64,000 nt of DNA, from the NCBI GenBank assembly GCA_024743175.1, contig JANSXA010000006.1, forward strand, positions 1 to 64,000, given 5' to 3'. Positions 7,946 to 16,762 of this stretch are shown piece after piece. This stretch comes from Pseudomonadaceae bacterium (GTDB taxonomy: Bacteria > Pseudomonadota > Gammaproteobacteria > Pseudomonadales > Azotimanducaceae). The notes beneath the pieces are model-generated. The model was not told the DNA's origin. It ran no database searches and worked only from the letters and a program-made list of their open reading frames with translations. Position numbers and translations under genes: made by a program. Positions within the stretch are counted from its first letter, which is position 1. The number at the start of each line of letters is the position of its first letter.

Positions 7946-8650
7946 TTACGCAGTGGCGAGGGTGCCCTGTAAATCTCGATACTCTTCAGGTGCCTGCAGG
8001 TGCAGGGTTTGTCGCACCTGGTCTATTGGCAGGGTCAGTAAGTGCTCCCAGTCCTGTGCGGGCAACCAGGCAGCTTTTTTGCCGTCGCGATAGGCGCGCC
8101 AGGCAGCTTTGAAGACGCCCATGCCGTAGTGTTCAACAAGCTTCAAACAACCAGTCAGGCAGATAACACCCACGCCGCGGTTTTTTGTTTGCGCGTAAGT
8201 GAAGGCCAGCAGGCACACCTCGCCAAGTTCGTCGCGGCCATATTGGGTGAGCGTATGCCACAGGTCATGCATGTCTCGCTGGCGCATGCCAAAACGTTTG
8301 ATGCCGCCTTCGAGCTGATTGAATTCACCATCTTCACTGGCTTCAACCAGCCCATCCGCGCTGATGTTCTGACTGGTGACAAAGTTCAGGTAATGACGGC
8401 CTAAGGTGTTTGCAGGTAGAGCAGCCAGGCTTTCCTGGTCCTGAAGCGTATCCAGCAGATCAATTTTTTCCCGGAGAATGCGTTGCCCCACTTCTGTGTC
8501 GGCAAAACGGATGTAACCGTTCTGCAGGGCAGGGCCTGACAGTGCGCGGATAACCGTAAACACTTCCTGAGTCTGCTCTGGGTCAGCAATCAGACGGCGC
8601 AGGGCCTGTAGGGCAACCAGGGGCTGCATTGGGTTTCGATTTGCGTGCAT
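7946..8650 (-). CDS. Coq4-family protein
   Basis: 234 aa, with SD AAGG upstream of the ATG at 8650. The Coq4 metal-binding motif H-D-x-x-H-x11-E is intact as H128-D129, H132 and E144 (MHDLWH...DELGE). Coq4 organises or catalyses ring modification in ubiquinone biosynthesis in eukaryotes and some bacteria. Family membership rests on this motif and on length. Divergently transcribed from the TetR gene, which probably controls it or the GMC gene. Confidence 0.8.
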   Translation of the reverse strand: MHANRNPMQPLVALQALRRLIADPEQTQEVFTVIRALSGPALQNGYIRFADTEVGQRILREKIDLLDTLQDQESLAALPANTLGRHYLNFVTSQNISADGLVEASEDGEFNQLEGGIKRFGMRQRDMHDLWHTLTQYGRDELGEVCLLAFTYAQTKNRGVGVICLTGCLKLVEHYGMGVFKAAWRAYRDGKKAAWLPAQDWEHLLTLPIDQVRQTLHLQAPEEYRDLQGTLATA

Positions 8651-8785
8651 AAGAAGTACCTTAAATCTGGCCTTATCAACATTGATGTAGATAGTAGCTG
8701 GAATCGATTCGGAGTCAATAAGAAATTACTGGCTTTGTGTGAACTCTCTCTTTTTAATGATGTGAAGCAGAAGGTGGGGAGCACA

Positions 8786-9352
8786 TTGGCTGTAAGACGT
8801 CGACGTACGGCGATTGAATCAAAAACACTGATCCTGGAGGTCGCGGCGAAGCGACTGCGTGAGCATGGTCTGGAAGGCTTGAATATCACAGGTGTTGCCA
8901 CCGAAGCAGGTATCTCTCACGCAACGCTGATTCATCATTTTGGCTCTGTTGGCGGCATGCGCGATGAGCTGGCGGATAAAATGACGCTGGCGCTGGTGCG
9001 AGATCTTGTCGAAGCGCTGGATGCACAGGTGCCACCCGAAAAGCTCATTGGCAATCTGTTTGATGCGCTGGCAGCGGGTGGCCATGCCAAACTGTTGGCC
9101 TGGCGTGCCATCGAGGGGTCAGATAAGCCAAACGATATGCATGCTGTTTCCGAGTTGTTTGGTCGTTTGTTGCGCTCAACGCGAGAGGTCTTGGGAGTTG
9201 AGACTGATGCCCAGGTGCGGCAGGTGGTCTATCTTGTCGCTGTTGCTGCGATTGGGCACGGTCTGGCCGGCGATGTGCTGGCCGGTCTGCTGGGTATGTC
9301 AGACGAGGAACGCCAGGCGTTTCCGGGTTGGATGAATACCAAACTGAGCTGA
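8786..9352 (+). CDS. TetR-family transcriptional regulator
   Basis: 188 aa if it starts at the TTG at 8786, which has SD AAGGTGGGGAG ahead of it. The frame is open from 8645, but that start overlaps coq4 and adds 47 residues not seen in TetR proteins. The N-terminal helix-turn-helix is LNITGVATEAGISHATLIHHFGS, and the C-terminal ligand domain is helical. A divergent arrangement with coq4 over about 135 bp suggests local repression; ATCAA-CA-TTGAT at 8675-8686 is a possible half of its operator, an inference only. Confidence 0.85.
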   Translation: MAVRRRRTAIESKTLILEVAAKRLREHGLEGLNITGVATEAGISHATLIHHFGSVGGMRDELADKMTLALVRDLVEALDAQVPPEKLIGNLFDALAAGGHAKLLAWRAIEGSDKPNDMHAVSELFGRLLRSTREVLGVETDAQVRQVVYLVAVAAIGHGLAGDVLAGLLGMSDEERQAFPGWMNTKLS

Positions 9353-9373
9353 GCTGCTGGCAAGTCAGCAGGC

Positions 9374-9400
9374 ACAAAAAAGCCCCTGAACGGGGCTTTC
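9374..9400 (-). terminator. rho-independent terminator of the small acidic gene
   Basis: On the minus strand the hairpin AGCCCC-GTTCA-GGGGCT is followed directly by TTTTTT. It lies 30 bp after the stop of the 46-aa gene and also faces the end of the convergent TetR gene. Confidence 0.85.
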
Positions 9401-9429
9401 GGTGTTTGCAGAATTGTCAGAGGGTTAAG

Positions 9430-9570
9430 CTATGCCGCTTCTGCTGCGCTGAACTGCTCAAGCTGTGCTAACGCATTACTTAAGGCTTTGTAGAAGACAT
9501 CCGGGTTGAATTCCTCTTCCAGCATTTCCTCAAGCGCCTCACGTTCCATGCTTTCCATAAGATCGTCCAT
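9430..9570 (-). CDS. small acidic hypothetical protein, 46 aa
   Basis: 46 codons from ATG at 9570 to TAG, preceded by AGGAAAGTGAG as SD and followed by a strong intrinsic terminator, so this looks like a real monocistronic gene. The product starts MDDLMESMEREALEEMLEEE and is helical and very acidic in its first half, then carries FNPDVFYKALSNAL and an Ala/Glu-rich tail. No Cys and no membrane segment. I do not recognise a family; an adaptor or regulator binding another protein is conceivable. Confidence 0.65.
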   Translation of the reverse strand: MDDLMESMEREALEEMLEEEFNPDVFYKALSNALAQLEQFSAAEAA

Positions 9571-9670
9571 ATCTCACTTTCCTAACAATTTAAGTTACAT
9601 CCTGTGACTTGATATTAGGTAAACGGGACGACATCTCCGTGAACTGGTTCTCTTTTTTGTGACTGCCCTG

Positions 9671-10708
9671 CTACAACATCTCTGAGGCGACAAGCTCAAG
9701 TGCTTCGGGTTGCTGGCTGCCCAGCAGCATGGCGCCAACATGCCCCTTACTGCCCGCAGCTTTCCAGGGTGCCAGCCGCTCTTTGATGCGCTCAGCCGGT
9801 CCCACCAGATGACAGGCATCAATCAGCTCTGCGGGTACTGCCGCTGCCGCTTCATCTTTTTTGCCAGCCAGGAACAGGTCCTGAATTTTCACCGCAGCGT
9901 CTTCAAAACCCAGGGCTTTAGCGTAGTTGTTGTAGAAGTTTTTATCGCGTGCGCCCATGCCGCCGATGTACAACGCCATGTTTGCTCGAATTGGCACCAT
10001 ACATTGCTCGACATCGTCACCCATGATCACGGTAACAAAAGGGGAGACCTCAAATTGTGTCAGGTTTTTGTCTCCCGCTTTGGCAAAGCCCTTCTCAATA
10101 GGGTCCTGGAAGACTGAGTATTTGCTGGGATCCATCCAGATCGGGAAGAATCCGTCGCAGACCTCTGCAGCCGCTGCAACACCTCTGGGGGTGATGTTGG
10201 CAGCAAAGATCGGAATGTCTTCTTCACAATGCAGAATGCTTTTCAGCGGCTTACCCAATCCTGTTGCACCTGCGCCAGTGTAGGGCAACTGGTAGATTTC
10301 GCCGTCAAAGCTCGCTTTCTCCTGCCGCTCGAAGATTTTTTTCATGATCTGCACATATTCTTTCAGGCGCGTGACAGGTTTCCCATACGGTACGCCATGC
10401 CAGCCTTCGATCACCTGGGGACCGGATGCGCCTAACCCGACAATAAATCGACCACCGGATAGTTCAGCAAGGCTCATGGCGGTCATCGCAGCCATAGCCG
10501 GGGTGCGCGCGGGCATCTGCATGATGGCGGTGCCCACCTTGATTTTGGTGGTTTGCGCGAGGATCCAGGCTGCTGGTGTGACGGCATCTCCACCCCAGGC
10601 TTCTGCGGTCCACACCGAGTCATAGCCCAGTGATTCCGCATGGCGGATCGCGTCGAGATTGATGTTCACACGGGCGCCAATGCCGCCGCCTAAAATGCCT
10701 AGTTTCAT
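9671..10708 (-). CDS. LLM-class F420-dependent oxidoreductase
   Basis: 345 aa, with SD AGGGAG before the ATG at 10708. TIM-barrel luciferase-like monooxygenase features include the N-terminal MKLGILGGGIGARV strand, GYDSVWTAEAWGGDAVTP, KVGTAIMQMPARTPAMAAM and GGRFIVGLGASGPQVIEGWHG. The latter two are typical of the actinobacterial-style F420-dependent group rather than FMN-type bacterial luciferase. Cofactor use is inferred from family resemblance, since F420 genes are not in the window. A second, distinct family member lies at 50903-51799. Confidence 0.8.
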   Translation of the reverse strand: MKLGILGGGIGARVNINLDAIRHAESLGYDSVWTAEAWGGDAVTPAAWILAQTTKIKVGTAIMQMPARTPAMAAMTAMSLAELSGGRFIVGLGASGPQVIEGWHGVPYGKPVTRLKEYVQIMKKIFERQEKASFDGEIYQLPYTGAGATGLGKPLKSILHCEEDIPIFAANITPRGVAAAAEVCDGFFPIWMDPSKYSVFQDPIEKGFAKAGDKNLTQFEVSPFVTVIMGDDVEQCMVPIRANMALYIGGMGARDKNFYNNYAKALGFEDAAVKIQDLFLAGKKDEAAAAVPAELIDACHLVGPAERIKERLAPWKAAGSKGHVGAMLLGSQQPEALELVASEML

Positions 10709-10759
10709 AGGTGTTCTCCCTGTTTAAGAGTTGGTAAGTGGTGTTCGAAAGCTTGAACT

Positions 10760-11713
10760 TTATGGTGCTCTGCGTGCATCCAGCCACCATCGCATGGTGG
10801 TGGTCACCAGCTCAGAGGCATCCTGCTGCACAAAGTGGCCGGCTTCAGGCGCGGTCACAATGGTGACGTCTGCGTCTATCCAGTCCCAGGTGTTGTTCAG
10901 ACCATCGGAATGCAGCGCCGTATCCTGCAGACCATGAAACACCAGTACCGGCATTTTCAGTCGTGGCGGCGGTGGTGGTGGCGGGGTGCCCGGGGCCGGT
11001 GGTGCCGGATAATTGGCTTTGTAGAAATTCAACATGCCAGCAAAGCTTGATCGTGCAAATGCAGCTTCGTAGACAGGTTTTGCCGCCGGATCGCTGACCC
11101 AGCCTGCAAGGGTAGTGGGGTTCATTGGGCCGCCGAACATGATGTCCGGGTCGCTCGGTGAACCTTCTCGGAATTTGCGAGCGTAGTCTGAATTTTGTCG
11201 CTGTTCAGGATTGTTAGCCATTTCTCTGGCCATGCCCATGGGATGCGGCAGGTTCAATATGACCAGGCGCTCGGTCATCTGAGGCAGGTTAAACGCAAAC
11301 TGCCAGGCAACGGCGCCGCCCCAGTCGTGGCCGACGATGGTGGCGCTGTCGCGTCCCAGGTGTTTGATGACAGCAGCAACATCGCTGATCAGCAGTGGCA
11401 TTGCATAGTTCTCTACCCCTTCGGGCTGACCACTCTTGTTGTAGCCGCGCTGATCAATAGCAACCACCTGGTAATTATCCTGCAGGCCTGCCATCTGGTC
11501 CCGCCAGGAATACCAGAAATCTGGAAACCCATGGATCATCACAACCAGGGGGCCTTCACCGACGCTGGCATAGTGGATTTTCACACCGTTGTTGTCAGCA
11601 AAGCCGTGGCTGAGATTTTTCAGAGCGGTTTCTGTTGTATCAGCAGAAGATTCTGCCAATGCTGAAGTTGAAATGGTGGCGCATAAAAGCAAAGCCAGGC
11701 TGATCAGGCGCAT
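10760..11713 (-). CDS. exported alpha/beta hydrolase, epoxide-hydrolase-like
   Basis: 317 aa with a signal peptide ([20 protein letters not shown]). The nucleophile elbow is [11 protein letters not shown], giving an Asp nucleophile as in epoxide hydrolases and haloalkane dehalogenases. The oxyanion [10 protein letters not shown] comes before it, and the catalytic His is in [14 protein letters not shown] proline stretch [16 protein letters not shown] sits in the cap region. SD GGGGAG lies upstream of the ATG. It is downstream of the tannase-like gene, probably in one transcript. Confidence 0.85.
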   Translation of the reverse strand: MRLISLALLLCATISTSALAESSADTTETALKNLSHGFADNNGVKIHYASVGEGPLVVMIHGFPDFWYSWRDQMAGLQDNYQVVAIDQRGYNKSGQPEGVENYAMPLLISDVAAVIKHLGRDSATIVGHDWGGAVAWQFAFNLPQMTERLVILNLPHPMGMAREMANNPEQRQNSDYARKFREGSPSDPDIMFGGPMNPTTLAGWVSDPAAKPVYEAAFARSSFAGMLNFYKANYPAPPAPGTPPPPPPPRLKMPVLVFHGLQDTALHSDGLNNTWDWIDADVTIVTAPEAGHFVQQDASELVTTTMRWWLDARRAP

Positions 11714-11774
11714 GACGCGTCTCCCCTATCTGCTGAAGATTTTCGAAACGCCCCTAATCTACTCTATTGGGTGG

Positions 11775-13334
11775 CTACTTGGGTAGGCTGCAGACCAGAC
11801 GGGATTCGCTATCGATCAATGCTTCTGCAGGATAAACGCAGCTGGGGCGTACGTTGCTGCGCTCACCATTGCTATCAACCTGCCAGGTTTCCAGCTCCTG
11901 GGGTGCAATGCTGCGTTCAACCCAGTCGATCAGAGGTGTGATGGCATCAAATCGATCAGGGCCTGCGCCGCCGCGACAATGGAACATGCCCGGCATCATG
12001 AAGGTACGGAAAAAACTATCGATATCTGTGTTCTGCGCGGCGACCTGATCGCGGTAATCCAGCAGCGTGAGCGGGTTGATATCCGGGTCTGCCCAGCCAA
12101 AGTAGCTCAACAGTTTGCCGCCGCGATTTTTGAAGTTGCTCAGATCAGGGTTCACAGCGTCAACGATGGCTGAAAATTCATCAAGGCCGTCGGGTCTCTC
12201 GGCAAAATCGAATTGTGTCCAGTCGTAGTTCGGCTGGTCTTCGATAAAAGTCATGTAGCGAAAAAAGTCTGAGCCCAGCAGATCGAGTAACACGGGTCCT
12301 TCGTCGTTGAGCAGCCAGGGATACCAGCCGGAGCGCAGTGTTTGCGTGTAGGTAGCGCCGAGCACTTCGCTGCCCACGGGCATGGCGGGATAAACCTCTT
12401 CTCCGGCAAGCACAACAGGGGCGTAGTATTGTTTCAGTGCCTCGCGTTCAGCTTGATCAAAGCAGGCATCGGTATCTGCTCCTTCACAATGTGGCAGGTC
12501 CCTGTCGACATCGAAGTCACAGCGCCTCGGGTCCGAAATCAAACCGTCTTTGCTGCCGTCCAGGTCGTCACAGGCTTCGTAGATATGCCCGGCGAGCACC
12601 AGTGCTTCACTTTCCGTCAGCCCGGATTTGCTGATCGCAGATACACGCCAGGCCTGGGAGAATTTCAGACCTGAATAATCAGCAGCAGGTGCACCGGCAA
12701 TAATGCCGTCGAAATCCTGAGGAAATCGCTGCGCACTCATCAACGCCTGACGGCCGCCGGTAGAACAGCCATTGAAGTAGCTGTGTGCGGGTGCCTGACC
12801 GTACAGCGAGGCGGCCAGGGACTTAGCTGAAACTGCAGTCAAGTGTACTGCACGAAAGCCGTAGTCCACCAGTTTATGAAAGTTGTTGTGAGCAAATGTA
12901 CCGCCGGGCTGGACACGCTTGTCGTGACCGGTGTCGGTGTACGCGGTTGCAAAACCATGGGCCAAAGCCTGACCCGCGGTATAGCGGCGCACAGGGTCAC
13001 TGGCGGGCGTACCGGCAAGACCGCCATTGCCATACATATAAAGACGACCGTTCCATGCCAGCGGCAGGTTGACCTCGAAACGTATTTCAGTAGGGATAAG
13101 GCCGTCGACTCGGCAGTGCTCCGGTACGGTGTCTGTCGCTTTGATGAGGATGCTGCTGACAACGGTAAATTCAAAGGTTGAACGGGCAGCGAGGTCGCTG
13201 CAGGACAACGCAGCCTGGTGGGGGGTGTGCTGGTACTGCACCAGAGATTCGCTTGCGTTACTGAACGGATCTGCCTGGACCCTGAAACCAACGCCACCAG
13301 CTAACAGAAGCAAAACAACCAGTGTTGCACGCAT
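11775..13334 (-). CDS. tannase/feruloyl-esterase family protein
   Basis: 519 aa, exported (cleavage near VQADP, about residue 22). The catalytic Ser is in GCSTGGRQALMSAQRFP, and the neighbouring Cys of GCS plus the Cys of GMFHCRGGAGPD form the family's CS-D-HC disulfide motif beside the triad. ISDPRRCDFD is the Ca-binding-loop region. Such enzymes hydrolyse ester bonds of gallate or hydroxycinnamate conjugates, so the likely substrate is plant- or alga-derived phenolic esters, acted on outside the cytoplasm. The start lies 8 bp after the J-domain gene. Confidence 0.85.
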   Translation of the reverse strand: MRATLVVLLLLAGGVGFRVQADPFSNASESLVQYQHTPHQAALSCSDLAARSTFEFTVVSSILIKATDTVPEHCRVDGLIPTEIRFEVNLPLAWNGRLYMYGNGGLAGTPASDPVRRYTAGQALAHGFATAYTDTGHDKRVQPGGTFAHNNFHKLVDYGFRAVHLTAVSAKSLAASLYGQAPAHSYFNGCSTGGRQALMSAQRFPQDFDGIIAGAPAADYSGLKFSQAWRVSAISKSGLTESEALVLAGHIYEACDDLDGSKDGLISDPRRCDFDVDRDLPHCEGADTDACFDQAEREALKQYYAPVVLAGEEVYPAMPVGSEVLGATYTQTLRSGWYPWLLNDEGPVLLDLLGSDFFRYMTFIEDQPNYDWTQFDFAERPDGLDEFSAIVDAVNPDLSNFKNRGGKLLSYFGWADPDINPLTLLDYRDQVAAQNTDIDSFFRTFMMPGMFHCRGGAGPDRFDAITPLIDWVERSIAPQELETWQVDSNGERSNVRPSCVYPAEALIDSESRLVCSLPK

Positions 13335-13342
13335 GAGCTATC

Positions 13343-13645
13343 CTATTTTCTGACCCGTCGCTTCAGTCGATCGAGTTTTTCTTTCCAGAACTGGAATATT
13401 TCAGGATCACCGCCACGGTCCGGGTGGTGCTCCTGACACATGCGACGTGCTTCCATAATTTCATGCACAGGCAGAACGAGTTGCAGACCTAAAGCTTCGA
13501 TTTCTGATTCACTCAATGTCTTGACCGGACTGGCTTCATCCGGCGGCCGATAGAAGCCCCGCCAGTTGCTGTTTGAGCGGTTGGCATAAGAGACAGGCCC
13601 GGACAGGCCCAGTTTCCAGGGATGGTTTTTAGACGGCTTAGGCAT
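13343..13645 (-). CDS. small J-domain protein
   Basis: 100 aa. The last 50 residues form a J-domain ending: an amphipathic helix followed by H74-P75-D76 in EHHPDRGGDPEIFQFWKEKL. The N-terminal 45 residues are low-complexity and basic, with no G/F linker or zinc domain. The HPD tripeptide should let it stimulate DnaK ATPase, but the substrate-binding part is missing, so it is a specialised co-chaperone or a relic. It is the first gene of the run leading into the tannase-like gene. Confidence 0.7.
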   Translation of the reverse strand: MPKPSKNHPWKLGLSGPVSYANRSNSNWRGFYRPPDEASPVKTLSESEIEALGLQLVLPVHEIMEARRMCQEHHPDRGGDPEIFQFWKEKLDRLKRRVRK

Positions 13646-13803
13646 AAGTCAGTTTAAACCTGGACTGTTCAAGTGCACGCAGATGATGGACCTCGATATG
13701 GCGCGGAGCGTGATAAAACGAGCACGGTAACATATTTATAGCAACAGTTGAGATTTAGGCAGCTTGGCTTTGTAATGGCTGCTCGCCAACAAAAGAGATA
13801 GAG

Positions 13804-14400
13804 ATGTCTAAAACAGCTGTGATCGTGCTCCTGTGGATGTGTTTTGCCTCCGCTGCGACGTTTGCGCAATCCCCGGGCTTCCTGCAGACACCGGTAGCCA
13901 TGGATGCGGACGGATTTCAGGAAGCATTGTTTAAAGTTGCGCCAAATGTGTACCTCAGTGGTCAACCCAGTGAAGCAGGCTTTGCGCGAGCCAGGGAACT
14001 GGGTGTGACCCGGGTCATTAATCTGCGCACAAGTATGGAAATGGACAGCAGAGAGGTGGTGCCGTTCGACGAAGCGCAGTTGCTTGCAGATCTTGGTCTT
14101 GACTATGTGCACGTCCCTTCGGGTGGGCCGAAAACGCCGTACGCGCCAGAGCTGGTTGCCCAGGTTGCTGACGCAATAGCGGATACGCAAGGTAATGTGC
14201 TGCTGCACTGCACGGTTGCCTGGCGAGCCACTCATCTGTGGACTGCATATCTCATTGAGCACCAGAATGTGCCGTTTGCGCAGGCGCTGGCGGTGGGTCG
14301 GCAACTCAATTTTGGTACATTTCCACTGGAAGGCTTTCTTGATGCGCCATTAACGGTAACGCCACTGCAAACCCCACAGAGGAAAGACGTCGATGAGTGA
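13804..14400 (+). CDS. exported DUF442/tyrosine-phosphatase-like protein
   Basis: 198 aa with signal peptide (ending ATFAQ). VAPNVYLSGQPSEAGFARARELGVTRVINLR is the start of the dual-specificity-phosphatase-like fold of DUF442 (beta-lactamase-hydrolase-like) proteins. The P-loop is H135-C136-TVAW-R141, the CX4R form of that family, with the usual R-S-G-T residues replaced by T-V-A-W. The nucleophile and Arg are kept, so activity is possible but unproven. Its end overlaps the AhpD-like gene by 8 bases, so the two are cotranslated. Confidence 0.75.
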   Translation: MSKTAVIVLLWMCFASAATFAQSPGFLQTPVAMDADGFQEALFKVAPNVYLSGQPSEAGFARARELGVTRVINLRTSMEMDSREVVPFDEAQLLADLGLDYVHVPSGGPKTPYAPELVAQVADAIADTQGNVLLHCTVAWRATHLWTAYLIEHQNVPFAQALAVGRQLNFGTFPLEGFLDAPLTVTPLQTPQRKDVDE

Positions 14401-14968
14401 AACAGCGATCAGCCGATTCAGTCTGCCTCAACTTGATGAGATGCCCGATGATATACGTGAGCGGATTACTGCAATATCTGAGAAATCGGGTTTTGTACCC
14501 AACGTATTTCTTGTACTGGCGCGTCGGCCGGATGAATTCAGAGCATTTTTTGCGCATCACGATGCATTAATGGAGCGCGATAGCGGCTTATCAAAAGCAG
14601 AGCGCGAAATGATTGTGGTCGCCACGTCTTGTGCCAACGCGTGTCAGTATTGTGTGATCGCCCATGGCGCAATTCTGCGTATCCGCGCCAAAAATGCGTT
14701 GTTGGCGGATCAGGTGGCGGTTAACTATCTGAAAGCTGATATAAGCCCCAGGCAGAAAGCGATGTTGGATTTTGCCATGACTGTCGCTCTGGACAGCGGC
14801 TCCATTGAAAGCCAGGACCTTGAGCCGCTTTATGATTTTGGTTTCAGTGAGGAAGATATCTGGGACATTGGTGCAATAGCGGCTTTTTTTGCCCAGAGTA
14901 ACCGCCTGGCGAATCTGTCATCTATGCGGCCAAATGCTGAGTTCTACAATATGGGCCGCGATTTCTGA
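14393..14968 (+). CDS. AhpD-like peroxidase-related enzyme (carboxymuconolactone decarboxylase fold)
   Basis: 191 aa. The redox motif is C84-QY-C87-VIA-H91 in a helix, the AhpD/CMD CxxCxxxH arrangement, so a peroxidase or disulfide-exchange role is expected. The overall pattern (FVPNVFLVLARRPDEFRAFFAHHDALM) matches the uncharacterised peroxidase-related enzyme family. SD AGAGGA lies ten bases before the ATG within the end of the DUF442 gene, consistent with translational coupling. Confidence 0.85.
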   Translation: MSETAISRFSLPQLDEMPDDIRERITAISEKSGFVPNVFLVLARRPDEFRAFFAHHDALMERDSGLSKAEREMIVVATSCANACQYCVIAHGAILRIRAKNALLADQVAVNYLKADISPRQKAMLDFAMTVALDSGSIESQDLEPLYDFGFSEEDIWDIGAIAAFFAQSNRLANLSSMRPNAEFYNMGRDF

Positions 14969-15007
14969 CCGGACAATTCAGATCAGAAACCGCGCGTTCA
15001 GCAGTGT

Positions 15008-15772
15008 TTAAGCGCCGGCCTTCGCAGCAGCCTCGCGTGCGGCGCGAACCTTTTCGTTGGTCTGATTAAAGAGAATTTCCCGCCGCGCCTTTTCTTCGGC
15101 TTCGGTGAGTTCTTTTTTACCGAGTTCAGCACCTGCGTTGCGGCCGGCCTGCACCGCGGGTCGTTCCGCCACTTCGTCGACCCAACGTTTCAAATTAGGG
15201 AAGGTTTCCCAGACCTCTTCATCAATAAGGCGACCGAGCAGAAAAGCCCAGGGCCAGGTGATGATGTCAGCGATACTGTAGCTGTTTCCAGCAAGGTATT
15301 GACTGGCAGACAGTTGAGCATCCATAACGCCAGACAGCCGATCCACTTCGCCAACAAAGCGTTTGATGCCGTATTCGAGCTGGCTCGGATCGTCAGCGAT
15401 GTTTTTGCCATAATTTTTGAAATGGTTGGCGTTGCCCATCATCGGACCGAGGTTGGCCATCTGCCAGTGTACCCACTGCAGAACTTTATATTTTTCCGCA
15501 GTTTGTGCCGGCAGGAACTGCCCGCTTTTTTCCGCCAGGTATTCGAGGATGGCACCGGACTCAAACAACGCGAGAGGGGCGCCGCCGCCTGGAGGCTCGT
15601 GGTCGACAATGGCGGGCATGCGGTTGTTCGGGCTGATCTGCAGGAATCTGGCGCTGAACTGATCACCGCCGCCAATATCTACCGGGACAATGTTGTAATC
15701 CAGACCACACTCTTCGAGCATGATGGTGACTTTCCAGCCGTTGGGTGTTGGCCAGTAATGGACGTCGATCAT
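15008..15772 (-). CDS. glutathione S-transferase, YfcG/nu-class type
   Basis: 254 aa. The thioredoxin-like N-domain begins MIDVHYWPTPNGWKVTIMLEE, with the T-x-N-G-x-K segment of nu-class GSTs. NNRMPAIVDHEP and LFESGAILEYLAEK provide the cis-Pro and glutathione gamma-glutamyl sites. The C-domain is all helical, and the Lys/Glu/Ala-rich tail is longer than usual. E. coli YfcG works as a disulfide-bond oxidoreductase with two glutathiones, and a similar role is likely. SD AAGGAAA precedes the ATG. Confidence 0.85.
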   Translation of the reverse strand: MIDVHYWPTPNGWKVTIMLEECGLDYNIVPVDIGGGDQFSARFLQISPNNRMPAIVDHEPPGGGAPLALFESGAILEYLAEKSGQFLPAQTAEKYKVLQWVHWQMANLGPMMGNANHFKNYGKNIADDPSQLEYGIKRFVGEVDRLSGVMDAQLSASQYLAGNSYSIADIITWPWAFLLGRLIDEEVWETFPNLKRWVDEVAERPAVQAGRNAGAELGKKELTEAEEKARREILFNQTNEKVRAAREAAAKAGA

Positions 15773-15952
15773 GGTGTTTTCCTTCTGCTGTGCATGGAGT
15801 ATTTGCGCTTGAGGGTAACGCAGCCGGCAGCGATTAGGATAGGGCGCAAGGTTAGAATGATGTGTGCTAACTTTAGACGCTGCTGGATTATGGTGGTGGC
15901 TTGTTTGTTACGATGATGGTCAGCTCACACACTCTGATTAGGAAAACAGTTG

Positions 15953-16759
15953 ATGGAATATAAAGCCCTGGCACTTGATCTCGATGGCACCACCTTAGTG
16001 GGTGATGATCTGCCAGAAGTGAATAAAATTGCGCTGCAGAAAGCAGCAGCTGCGGGCTATGAGATTATCGTGGCTACAGCGCGCTGGATTCATATGGCGC
16101 AACGTGTGGCGGATCAGATAGGTACACCTTCGGTTGCCATCGCCTGCTCGGGCGCACAGGTGCATGATCCACGCGTAGCCGAGGATATTTTCGATAAGCG
16201 CCTGCCACCGGATTTTGTAGATGAGCTTTTTGCAGTGTGTAATCAGGCGCGATGTATTGCCACGGTAACCGTTACCGACCGAGTGTTGCTGAAGCTGGAT
16301 GGCGAGCCTGACCATTCATTGCTGGACGACGAGATGACCTGGGTGCCGCAGCTGCTCAGGCACGATAACGATCTGCCGCGAATTGCAGCTATCCAAGGCA
16401 CGGCAGTCTGCCAGCATATTAAAGAAGTATTGCGACCTCGATTTGCTGATCGCGTGAATATTTATGATTCGATTGGACCAACCGGAAAACTTGTCTTAAC
16501 GATTACAGCTAAAGATGCCAACAAAGGTCTTGCGCTGCAGGCAGCCTGTGATCATCTGGACATTGATCCGGCACATGTCATCGCATTTGGTGATGCCGAA
16601 AATGATCTTGCGATGTTTGCTCTGGCGGGTGCAAGTGTTGCCATGGGGCAGGCCCATCAGATCGTGAAAGATGCAGCTGACTATGTGTCAGCGCGCAACG
16701 ATGAAGGCGGTGTGGCTCAGGCGATAGAACTCATTCTTGCAAATGGCAGATTACCCTGA
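15953..16759 (+). CDS. Cof-type HAD-IIB hydrolase
   Basis: 268 aa from the ATG at 15953, with SD AGGA 10 bases upstream; an in-frame TTG precedes it directly. HAD motif I is LALDLDGTTL, with the nucleophile Asp; motif III is K-LVLTITAKDANKGLAL, and motif IV is VIAFGDAENDLAMF. The C2B-type cap between them marks subfamily IIB (Cof). Such enzymes dephosphorylate sugar phosphates, flavin or pyridoxal-phosphate-type compounds; the substrate is not predictable. Confidence 0.85.
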   Translation: MEYKALALDLDGTTLVGDDLPEVNKIALQKAAAAGYEIIVATARWIHMAQRVADQIGTPSVAIACSGAQVHDPRVAEDIFDKRLPPDFVDELFAVCNQARCIATVTVTDRVLLKLDGEPDHSLLDDEMTWVPQLLRHDNDLPRIAAIQGTAVCQHIKEVLRPRFADRVNIYDSIGPTGKLVLTITAKDANKGLALQAACDHLDIDPAHVIAFGDAENDLAMFALAGASVAMGQAHQIVKDAADYVSARNDEGGVAQAIELILANGRLP

Positions 16760-16762
16760 GAT

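Noticed and set aside
13669-14304. Long minus-strand frame opposite the DUF442 gene
   Set aside because: It is antisense to a gene with clear signal peptide and phosphatase-like motifs; its translation has no recognisable domain.
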